Assembly: GCA_003151595.1 (NCBI GenBank)
Contig: PLXW01000157.1
Span: 1-40,705, forward strand
Source of the DNA: Myxococcales bacterium
GTDB lineage: Bacteria; Myxococcota; Polyangia; Polyangiales; Polyangiaceae
Direction: 5' to 3'
Length of the DNA: 40,705 nt
The notes beneath the pieces were generated by a model. That model did not search any database. It saw nothing but the letters and a program-made list of their open reading frames with translations, and had not been told where the DNA came from. The number at the start of each line of letters is the position of its first letter. The first letter of the stretch is position 1. The position numbers and the translations under genes were made by a program. Of the stretch, positions 7,739 through 14,917 are shown piece after piece.

Positions 7739-8401
7739 ATGGCCGTGCTCACCCGTCGGAACTCGACGATCGCGTTCGTCGCCTGCGCCTTGGCTGCGTG
7801 TGGCGGAACGGCGTTCACCGCGGGGAGCGACGCGGGCTCGGCGGCACAGGGGAGTGATGGAGCGCCCGCCGCGTCGTGCGTGATTCCCCCGTTGGCGACG
7901 GGCGGCGAGGCCGCTTTCTGCGCGCTCGAGACCAAGCTGTTCGCGCAATGCAACCAGTGTCAGGCGTGCCGGCAGACCGACTTGAACAACTGCGTCGCGC
8001 TCGGTGATGCGCTGAGCGCGACGTTCAAGAGCGCGCTCGACGCGTGCTCCACGTCGATCGGCTGCGGCGACTACACGACGTACGCTGGCGACCCGTGCGT
8101 GCGCACGAGGCTGGCGAACGCTTCGCCCACCACCGCGCAGACGCTGGCCAAGACGAAGTACTGCTCGCAGTGCGCGACGAGCACGACCGACTGCCTCGAC
8201 TACTTCAAGCCCGCCGCCTCCGACGGCGGCGCGCCGGGGATCGGATACATCGTTCTCCTCTCGAGCGACGACATCGCGACCTCGATCGCCACATCATGCA
8301 GCTCGAGCTGCGGCCCACTCGCATACCAAGCATGCGCCATCGGACAGTTCTGCGCCGGCCAGGCGAAGGACGCGTGCGGCACGGGCTACTGCGGAAAGTG
8401 A
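7739..8401 (+). CDS. Cys-rich lipoprotein of unknown function
   Basis: This is a predicted 220-residue lipoprotein. The ATG at 7739 gives a signal peptide with a canonical lipobox (ACALAAC), whereas the longer frame from 7685 adds 18 non-signal residues. The mature part is rich in cysteine, with pairs such as CNQCQAC, YCSQC and SSSCG, and ends CGTGYCGK, so several disulfides are likely. A helical segment with SATFKSALDAC lies mid-protein. I recognise no catalytic motif or named family; similar small Cys-rich lipoproteins are common in myxobacteria. It is transcribed divergently from the four-gene array and its 3' end lies 12 bp from the convergent gene at 8414. Confidence 0.75.
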   Translation: MAVLTRRNSTIAFVACALAACGGTAFTAGSDAGSAAQGSDGAPAASCVIPPLATGGEAAFCALETKLFAQCNQCQACRQTDLNNCVALGDALSATFKSALDACSTSIGCGDYTTYAGDPCVRTRLANASPTTAQTLAKTKYCSQCATSTTDCLDYFKPAASDGGAPGIGYIVLLSSDDIATSIATSCSSSCGPLAYQACAIGQFCAGQAKDACGTGYCGK

Positions 8402-8413
8402 TCGCGCGCGCGA

Positions 8414-10819
8414 CTACGTGAGCTCGCGCAGCTTCCGGAAGAACGCGACCAGATCGTCTTCCCCGCCACTTGCGATGAACCGCAGCACGCGACCGAACGG
8501 CCACACGCGCTTGCCGGCGCCGTCGCGCGTGGGGAGCGACATCGCCCAGTAGCCGAGCTCCGTGGGCGCGATGTCGATCCACTCGGCGTCGAGGAGGCGC
8601 GCCAAGATCTCGCTGAGGAGCGCCCCGTGCAGCTCGGCTTCGCGCGCTTCTTCCGGGCTCGAGACGGTGCGCGACGGAAAGCGCTCGGCGAGGTGCCGCT
8701 GCATCATGCTGATGGCGCGGTTGTCGAGACGAAGCTCGGTGCCTTCATCGTGGCGATAGCGACGCGCGAGCTCGCGCGCGTCGATCGTGAACCGGATGCG
8801 CGCTTCGAGCGCGCTGCGCGGGATGACCTGCGTGTCGATCGCCGCCTCGCTCGCGCCGCGCGGAAGAGGGAGCGTCTCGACCAGATCGGGCTCGTCGATG
8901 TCGACGCGCGGAATGACCGCAGCGCGCGGCATCGGCGACTGACGCGGCGGCTCGGACGCGAGCGGAGGCATCGAGGCGCCGCGCATGAAGCGCTGCGACA
9001 CGGTCCGGGGCGCGGCGGGCGTGTGCTCGATCTCTTCGGGGCGCACGTTCTCTTCGCGCGGGGCCCGCAGCTGCGACGGCCACGACAGCGCGGCCTGAAC
9101 GATCCGCGCGCTCGGCCGGGTCGACGGCGGAAGCTCGCTGGGGCGCGCGGGGCGATCGGTCGGCGTGCGCGTGAACCCTTCGATCGACGGAAGGGGAATC
9201 GAAGGCGGCGGGACGCTCCCGCGCGACGAGATGCGCGGCGGGAGCGGCGAAGCGATCCGCTCGGGGGGCGTGAGGTAGCGACGCATGTCGCGCGACGGCA
9301 CCGGCGTGCGGGGTACCGGCGGCGGAGTCAGGCTGCGCGGGCGGGGCGGCGGCTCGCTCTCGGCGCGCGGATCCTGGGACGGCGGCACCGGCGAGGCGAC
9401 GGGCGGCGGTGGAACCGACTTGGCGTGCGGCGACGGAGAGCGCTCCGACGCCGCCGGCCGCGCCGGCATCTCGAGCGGCGCCATCGGCGTGTGCGATCGC
9501 GACGGCGCATGCGGCGGATGCGAGCCGTACGCCGGCGGATTCTGCGAGATGCGAGGCGTAGGCGGGAGCGTGGAGAGTCGCGGCGTCGGCGGCCCCGTGT
9601 CGAACGGAGGAGGAGGGCGCGACCCTCGCGGCGCCGACGCCGGAGGGACCGACGCGCGCACGAGCTCCCCGTCTTCCGACGCTTCGAACCCGCGCTCGCC
9701 GATGTCCTCGAGCGGCGCGCGCGGCGATCGGAGGATCGACTCCGCGGCGATGCGAAGCTCTTCGTGCACGCGCGGGTTCGAGATGAGATCGCGCGCGAAC
9801 GGGATCGCGATGCGCGTCTCGCCGGCCGCGTTCCACGCTTGCGCCGCGAGGAGCTCCACGTCGGGGAAGTTCGACATCGAGAGCGCGAGCTCGCCGATGC
9901 GCTGCGCGATCAACCGAGGCGACTCGCTCCCGGCGATGAGCGCGGCGCGGGCGCGCAGGTAGATCGTCCCCGGGTCTCGCCCCGCGCGCGCTTCGCGGGC
10001 TTCGAGGCGAACGAGCGCGTCCGGCGCGCTCCCTTGCGCGAGCAAGCGATCGATCTCCCACAGCTCGGCCTCGGCCAGCGGCCCGTGCGTCGGGCGCGGT
10101 CGCTCGTTGAGGAGGCGCCCCAGGCGAAACACGTGCTCGCGCGCCTCTTCGTTCTCACACGTCTCGAGTCGTGACCGGAGCCGCGCTTCGATCGCGTCGC
10201 GCGTCGGCCCGTCGCCCACGTGCTGCGGACCGGGGACGTGCGACGACAGATGACGAAGCGCGCGCGGTACCGCCTCGACGCCGGCGATCGCATGGCGTCG
10301 CAGCGTGCGCTCGCCCAGGCGAAGCGACTCGGCCGAGCCCGTCGCCAGGAGCACCGGCGTGTCGCGCGCCACCTCGGTCAGCAGCGCCACGAGCGACATC
10401 GCGTGGAGCACGCCGGTCGCGCGCGCGATCCCCGCGTCGTTCGCGAGGAGCGGCAGGTCGAGCCACGCCCCTTCGTACCGGCGCAGCGTCGCGTCGTACG
10501 TCCCCCCTTCGAAGAGCTCCCCCGCTCCGAGCAGCGCGCCGAGCTTTCGCACCACCGGTCCACGCGCATACGCCTCGGCGATCCGCCCGCGCACGACCGA
10601 CGCGCACTGCGCCGCGATCTCGACGGTGATCCCCGCCACCGCCAGCCGGTTCGCCGCTTCGCCCGCCGTCGTTCGGTACCCCGATTCGTGGAGCACGCCG
10701 CCGTCGCCCTGCGCGAGCTCTACGTCGCTCGAATCGAAGAGCGCGAACTCGGCCGCCGGCGGCCCCTCGTCCGACACGAGCACCCGGCGCGAACCGATGT
10801 GGAGCGTGCAGGCCGCCAT
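8414..10819 (-). CDS. Large protein of unknown function with Pro-rich centre
   Basis: This is an 801-residue cytoplasmic-looking protein that I do not recognise. There is no signal peptide. Residues about 1-380 look folded, with an N-terminal beta-rich part (LHIGSRRVLVSDEGP) followed by helical, TPR-like segments (IYLRARAALIAG; LLAAQAWNAAGETRIAIPFAR). Residues about 385-610 are a low-complexity Pro/Ser/Arg linker. Residues about 670-801 form a second folded unit beginning RIRFTIDARELARRYRHDEGTE and ending FFRKLRELT. The layout of two folded ends joined by a long disordered linker suits a scaffold or regulatory protein, but this is inference. The start ATG is clear, with TAGTGT 7 nt upstream and no Shine-Dalgarno. 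Codon use matches the surroundings. Confidence 0.75.
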   Translation of the reverse strand: MAACTLHIGSRRVLVSDEGPPAAEFALFDSSDVELAQGDGGVLHESGYRTTAGEAANRLAVAGITVEIAAQCASVVRGRIAEAYARGPVVRKLGALLGAGELFEGGTYDATLRRYEGAWLDLPLLANDAGIARATGVLHAMSLVALLTEVARDTPVLLATGSAESLRLGERTLRRHAIAGVEAVPRALRHLSSHVPGPQHVGDGPTRDAIEARLRSRLETCENEEAREHVFRLGRLLNERPRPTHGPLAEAELWEIDRLLAQGSAPDALVRLEAREARAGRDPGTIYLRARAALIAGSESPRLIAQRIGELALSMSNFPDVELLAAQAWNAAGETRIAIPFARDLISNPRVHEELRIAAESILRSPRAPLEDIGERGFEASEDGELVRASVPPASAPRGSRPPPPFDTGPPTPRLSTLPPTPRISQNPPAYGSHPPHAPSRSHTPMAPLEMPARPAASERSPSPHAKSVPPPPVASPVPPSQDPRAESEPPPRPRSLTPPPVPRTPVPSRDMRRYLTPPERIASPLPPRISSRGSVPPPSIPLPSIEGFTRTPTDRPARPSELPPSTRPSARIVQAALSWPSQLRAPREENVRPEEIEHTPAAPRTVSQRFMRGASMPPLASEPPRQSPMPRAAVIPRVDIDEPDLVETLPLPRGASEAAIDTQVIPRSALEARIRFTIDARELARRYRHDEGTELRLDNRAISMMQRHLAERFPSRTVSSPEEAREAELHGALLSEILARLLDAEWIDIAPTELGYWAMSLPTRDGAGKRVWPFGRVLRFIASGGEDDLVAFFRKLRELT

Positions 10820-10826
10820 CGCGCGA

Positions 10827-10832
10827 ACACTA
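10827..10832 (-). promoter_or_regulatory. Putative -10 element, leaderless start at 10819
   Basis: On the minus strand TAGTGT lies seven bases before the ATG of the 801-residue protein gene, and no ribosome site is visible. It fits the same TA-N3-T spacing pattern seen at 7739, 31365, 32915 and 34165. Confidence 0.3.
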
Positions 10833-10882
10833 TCATCATTCGCCGGTCTCCCCTTGCGCTAGAGGGAGCCCGCGCGCCGCGC

Positions 10883-11662
10883 TCAGAACTCGAACGCCAG
10901 CCCGAAGGCGAACGTGTTCGTCCCCACGTACAGCGGGTGGTCCTGACCGATGCCCGTGAGCTCGCTCAACATGAGCTCACCGAACAGGTACGTGTTGTTG
11001 ATCCCGGTCGACTCGTCGAGCTGCTGCGCCGCGTGCGGATCGAGCACGCCGAGCGCGAACTGGACCCCCAGCGCGAACTGCGGCCCGAACGTGTGCCCTC
11101 TTCCAACGGTTCCGCCGGGCGAGACGGACGTCCCCGCGGTGTTCGACGCGCGCCACAGCGCCATGCCGAGGCCGGCCTTCGCGTACGGCACGAGCGGCAC
11201 GCGCAGGTCGCGCATCAGCGCATCGACCCGCATCACGCCAACGGCGTAGAGCGGAAGGATCTCGAGCGTCGTCGTTTCTTCCGACTTGGGGAGCCCGCCG
11301 TCGACGCGCGGCGCGTTCCCGCTGATGCTCGTGTAGCCGATGGAGACGCCCGGACCGATCGTGCCGAAGTGCGGGATGCGCAGCGCTTGCCAGTCGAACT
11401 CGAGGGCCAGCTCGACGCGCGCGGACGAGCCGAACGAATCTTTGTACGGCGTCGCGCCGGGCGTCAGCGACGGATCGGAGTCGATCAGCGGTTGGTAGAG
11501 CGCGGCGCGCGCCTCGATCTCGAAGTTCTGAGCGCTCCGCCCCTTCTGCTGCCCGCGCGTCTCCAGCATCTCGCTCTGGTCGGCGCGCGCCTCTCGGGCG
11601 AAAGCCGACATCGCGAGCCCGATCACGCCGACCCCGATCCACGCGCTCTTCGCGCTTCTCAC
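10883..11662 (-). CDS. MXAN_2562-family-like outer-membrane beta-barrel protein
   Basis: This predicted outer-membrane beta-barrel has 259 residues. It starts at GTG 11662, which shares GTGA with the stop of the upstream gene (4-bp overlap, translational coupling). This start yields a good signal peptide (SAWIGVGVIGLAMSAFAREARA), whereas the longer frame reads antisense-like Arg-rich sequence. The mature protein has alternating amphipathic strands (FEIEARAALYQPL; ARVELALEFDWQAL; GVSIGYTSIS) and ends in Phe (FGLAFEF), as expected for BAM substrates. The pairing with a C-terminally anchored partner matches the M. xanthus MXAN_2561/MXAN_2562 pair as I remember it. The family name is from memory and unverified. 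Its role is unknown. Confidence 0.75.
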   Translation of the reverse strand: MRSAKSAWIGVGVIGLAMSAFAREARADQSEMLETRGQQKGRSAQNFEIEARAALYQPLIDSDPSLTPGATPYKDSFGSSARVELALEFDWQALRIPHFGTIGPGVSIGYTSISGNAPRVDGGLPKSEETTTLEILPLYAVGVMRVDALMRDLRVPLVPYAKAGLGMALWRASNTAGTSVSPGGTVGRGHTFGPQFALGVQFALGVLDPHAAQQLDESTGINNTYLFGELMLSELTGIGQDHPLYVGTNTFAFGLAFEF

Positions 11663-13128
11663 TTGCGCCTCCGCCGGCGAGCGATCGCCACCATCGATGC
11701 CACCATCAACGCTCCCACCGCGCCGCTCCCCGCGGGAGTCCCGACCCCTTCGGCGGAGCAGAAGGCGCCACCTGCGCGGCCGCCCGCTTCGTAATAGAGC
11801 TTCCAAAAATCATTCACGGGCACTGGCTCTCCACACGGCACGTTCGACAGCGGTCCCACGTTCCCAAGCGCATCGGTCGCGGCCACGGCGACGTTGTAAT
11901 AGACGCCGTTCTTCAGGCCGAGCACGTTGATCTGCGTCGAGCTCACCGAGCCCGTGCCGCAGAGATATCCGGACGGAAGGATCTTCATCGTGCCGCCCTG
12001 GATGGCGGCGCCTCCCTCTTCGGAGAAGACGCTGGCCCCCCCTTCCTCGACGATTTCGTTGCCCGCTTCGTCGACGGTGGTGGTCACGAGTCCGCCGCCT
12101 CCGGGGACGAGCACGGACGACGTCGAGCAACCGCCCGGCGAAGGGATCCCCGCGTCGTTGACCGAAACGCCGCACACGTTGCCCCCGGCATCGTCGAGCA
12201 CGACGGGAGCGGGTCCGCTATCGACGGCGGCCACGCCCGATTCATCGCCCGCGTCGCTCGCGTCGCCGTCGGCTTCGGCGTCGGTGCTCGTCGTGACGAC
12301 CGTGCCCGCGCTGTCGGGGACGCACACCCCGCCGTTCGTCGCCGCATCGACGGGGATCGTCGAGACGACCGACTCTTTGCCGGGCGGCGGATCGCAGTAG
12401 ACGTTCCACCCTTGCGTGTCGGTGTCGGTCGTCGGCGGGACGTTCACGATGAGGAGGGTCTCGCCGACGCCCACGGAGATCGATCCCTGAACATCGCCGG
12501 CGCGCATGTCGACCGTGACCGGGTACGGCTGGTTGTTGCCGACGGCGTTGCCCGCCGCGTCGGCGAAGAAGAAGTAGACCTGGATATTGGTCGCACCCGT
12601 CGTCGATTGAGCCTGGCAGACGGCGTCATTGCCGGAGGCCTTAGTGGGGGCCGCGACGTACGTGACCGTGTGCGTCGCCTGGAAGATCTGCGAGACGATG
12701 TCGCGCATCCGCACGTCGACCGTGTACGGATTCGCGTTCGCCTGCACCGGCACCTTGACGGGCCAGCACACCGCCGTCGCCGCCTGGCGGTTCGTGAGCT
12801 GCGAGCAGTCGGCCGTGCCTGCCCAGATGTTGAGGTTGTAGCCGCTGTTGAGCGACGAGATGAGGAGCGGGAACGAGTAAATGAGGTCCGACTCGCAGTC
12901 TTCGAAGTTGATGGCGTTCACGAGGACGCCGTTCGGGTGCGGGTCGGCGCCGGTGGAATCGGCGCTCGATCCGTTCGGCTCGAGGCGCGAAACGACGCCG
13001 GCGATGCCGCTCACCGACGGGCCGCTCAGCACCGGCGGCGTCTGCGCACGCGCCACGCGCGGCGCGAGGGCGAGGGCCCACGCAGCCAGGAGCGCAATGA
13101 CGAAGACGAGCGGAGAGCGGACGCGCAT
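11659..13128 (-). CDS. Surface-anchored protein, MXAN_2561-like, MYXO-CTERM-type tail
   Basis: This is a secreted protein of 489 residues. The start used is MRVRSPLVF, giving a signal peptide ending VARAQ; the frame upstream of it lacks signal features. The N-terminal half contains beta-rich, Cys-containing modules (INFEDCESDLIYSF; LNIWAGTADCSQL; VCWPVKV; VDVRMRDIVSQ). The middle is acidic and low in complexity (TTSTDAEADGDASDAGDE). The C-terminus has a Cys, a short hydrophobic helix and an Arg/Lys cluster (GALMVASMVAIARRRRRK), the layout of MYXO-CTERM sorting signals. It is coupled to the downstream barrel gene by a GTGA overlap, so the two products probably act together at the outer membrane. 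The exact function is unknown. Confidence 0.78.
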   Translation of the reverse strand: MRVRSPLVFVIALLAAWALALAPRVARAQTPPVLSGPSVSGIAGVVSRLEPNGSSADSTGADPHPNGVLVNAINFEDCESDLIYSFPLLISSLNSGYNLNIWAGTADCSQLTNRQAATAVCWPVKVPVQANANPYTVDVRMRDIVSQIFQATHTVTYVAAPTKASGNDAVCQAQSTTGATNIQVYFFFADAAGNAVGNNQPYPVTVDMRAGDVQGSISVGVGETLLIVNVPPTTDTDTQGWNVYCDPPPGKESVVSTIPVDAATNGGVCVPDSAGTVVTTSTDAEADGDASDAGDESGVAAVDSGPAPVVLDDAGGNVCGVSVNDAGIPSPGGCSTSSVLVPGGGGLVTTTVDEAGNEIVEEGGASVFSEEGGAAIQGGTMKILPSGYLCGTGSVSSTQINVLGLKNGVYYNVAVAATDALGNVGPLSNVPCGEPVPVNDFWKLYYEAGGRAGGAFCSAEGVGTPAGSGAVGALMVASMVAIARRRRRK

Positions 13129-13303
13129 CGAAGAGGGCGTTGAGCATACCGCATGCCACACGCCCGGCCGCGCGGCTCGTCGGGGAATCCCGGCGATTCG
13201 TCGCGCCGGCGCGCTCGAGGCTCGGTCAGACGCTCGGTCAAGCTGGCAGGGGCGCGCGTCGGCTTTCGTTCGGGCTGACAATCTGGCAGAACGCGCGGCA
13301 GCC

Positions 13304-14542
13304 ATGGCCCACGTGATCCCGTCGCACCAGTCGCGTCCTTCGGACGATCCCATCTTCGCCTTGAACAAGGAAGCGACGCTCCGCCGCGAGCGTGGCGAGT
13401 CGATCGTGAACGCCACGGTCGGCGCGTTGCTCGACGACGACGGCAAGCTCGCGATCCTCCCGAGCGCCGCGCGCGCCGTGCACGAGGTGCCCGCAGTGGA
13501 GTGGGCGACGTACGCGCCGATCGCCGGGATGCCGACGTTCCTTCGCGCCGTGATGGATGACTTGCTGACGAGCGAGCCGGCGCTGCGCACGACGGCGATC
13601 GCCACGGCGACCCCGGGCGGCTCGGGCGCGCTTCGTCACGCCATCGCGAACTTCCTGGAGCCCGGGCAGTCGATGCTCACGACAAGCTATTACTGGGGCC
13701 CGTACCAGACGCTGTGCGACGAAGCGGATCGCAAGGTGACGACGTTCCGCATGTTCGCGGCCGACGGTTCGCTCGACGTCGACGCGCTCGATCGCGCCGT
13801 GGCCGCGCAGCTCGAGTCGCAGAAGCGCGTGCTCCTCTTCTTGAACGACCCGTGTCACAACCCGACGGGCTACTCGATGCGCGCGTCGGAGTGGCGCGCG
13901 GTGGTCGAGAAGCTGGTCGCGCGATCGTCGTCATCACACGGAGACGCCTCCATCACGTTGCTGGTCGACATGGCGTACGCCGCGTACGGCGCGAGCGATC
14001 CGCGCGCGCTCCTTCACGAGCTCACGCCGCTGCTCGGCAAGGTCGGGCTGCTGTTCGGATGGAGCGCGTCGAAGGCGTTCACGCATTACGGGCTCCGCGT
14101 GGGGGCGCTCGTGGCGTGCGTGGCCGACGAGAAGGAGCGCGCGCAGACGGAGAACGCGCTCAGCTATTCGTCGCGCGGCACGTGGTCGAACTGCGTGCGC
14201 GGCGGGCAGTCGGCGATCACGCGGTGCCTCACCGACCCGGCGCTGGCGAAGGCGTGCGACGCGGAGCGCGAGACGTTGAAGTCGCTCCTGCGTGCGCGCG
14301 TGGCGGCGTTCAACGCGCTCGCGCCCGGGCGCGGGCTTCGTTATCCGCGGTACGAAGGGGGCTTCTTCGTCACCGTGTTCCACGACGATCCGATCGCGAA
14401 GGCGGCGGCGATGAAGGAACTCGGCGTCTTCGTCGTTCCGCAGAAGGCGCCGGCCGGCGACGGCGGATCGGGCGCGCTTCGTGTCGCGTTGTGCTCGGTC
14501 GCGGAGCGAGACGTCGCGCGGTTGATCGACGCGCTGGCCTAG
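13304..14542 (+). CDS. PLP-dependent class I/II aminotransferase
   Basis: This is a 412-residue fold-type I aminotransferase, likely acting on an aromatic or acidic amino acid with 2-oxoglutarate. I start it at MAHVIPSHQ (13304); the longer frame upstream reads through the intergenic region. Recognisable features are the N-terminal segment DDPIFALNKEA, the substrate loop TPGGSGALRHAI, the NDPCHNPTG motif that binds the PLP ring region, and the Schiff-base lysine Lys257 in WSASKAFTHYGLRVG. The Arg that binds the substrate carboxylate probably lies near GALRVALCS at the C-terminus. The gene is divergent from the MXAN_2561-like gene across 175 bp. Its last four bases overlap the convergent glutaredoxin gene. 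Substrate specificity cannot be read from the sequence. Confidence 0.88.
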   Translation: MAHVIPSHQSRPSDDPIFALNKEATLRRERGESIVNATVGALLDDDGKLAILPSAARAVHEVPAVEWATYAPIAGMPTFLRAVMDDLLTSEPALRTTAIATATPGGSGALRHAIANFLEPGQSMLTTSYYWGPYQTLCDEADRKVTTFRMFAADGSLDVDALDRAVAAQLESQKRVLLFLNDPCHNPTGYSMRASEWRAVVEKLVARSSSSHGDASITLLVDMAYAAYGASDPRALLHELTPLLGKVGLLFGWSASKAFTHYGLRVGALVACVADEKERAQTENALSYSSRGTWSNCVRGGQSAITRCLTDPALAKACDAERETLKSLLRARVAAFNALAPGRGLRYPRYEGGFFVTVFHDDPIAKAAAMKELGVFVVPQKAPAGDGGSGALRVALCSVAERDVARLIDALA

Positions 14543-14808
14543 GTTCCGAACGCGCGCTTCACGAGCTCGCCCGCGCGGTCCAGCTGCGCGAGCTCGGCGT
14601 GACCGCCGACCGAGACGTCGTTGATGAAGATCTGCGGCACGGTCTTCTGACCGGTGGCCTTCACTAACCACGTGCGCTTCTCGGTGTCGTTCGACACATC
14701 GACCTCGTCGAACGCGATCCCACGCTTGGCGAGGATCGACTTGGCCATGAAGCAGTAGGCGCAAACCCTCGTCGTGTAGACCGTGACCTTTGCTTGCTGC
14801 GACGTCAT
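14539..14808 (-). CDS. grxC: Glutaredoxin (Grx3-type)
   Basis: This is a small thiol-disulfide oxidoreductase that uses glutathione to reduce protein disulfides in the cytoplasm. The active site is CAYC, a dithiol variant of the usual CPYC, after VTVYTTRV. The cis-proline loop KTVPQIFI and the glutathione-contact motif VGGHAEL are present. I prefer the internal start MTSQQAKV (89 residues), because AGGGA lies 9 nt before it and it matches family length. The longest frame starts at 14835 and adds nine residues. It overlaps the convergent aminotransferase gene by 4 bp and is divergent from clpB by about 110 bp. Confidence 0.9.
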   Translation of the reverse strand: MTSQQAKVTVYTTRVCAYCFMAKSILAKRGIAFDEVDVSNDTEKRTWLVKATGQKTVPQIFINDVSVGGHAELAQLDRAGELVKRAFGT

Positions 14809-14917
14809 CCCACTCATTCCCTGAAACGTAAGCATTCGATGCCGGATGCGGGAGGGGTCGCGCCGCCGCGCGCATCCGATCGCCGCCCCTGCGCATGCTA
14901 GGCTCCGCGGCGTTTAG

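Noticed and set aside
12881..13303. N-terminal extension of the aminotransferase
   Set aside because: The extra 141 residues overlap the start region of the divergent gene and have no family counterpart.
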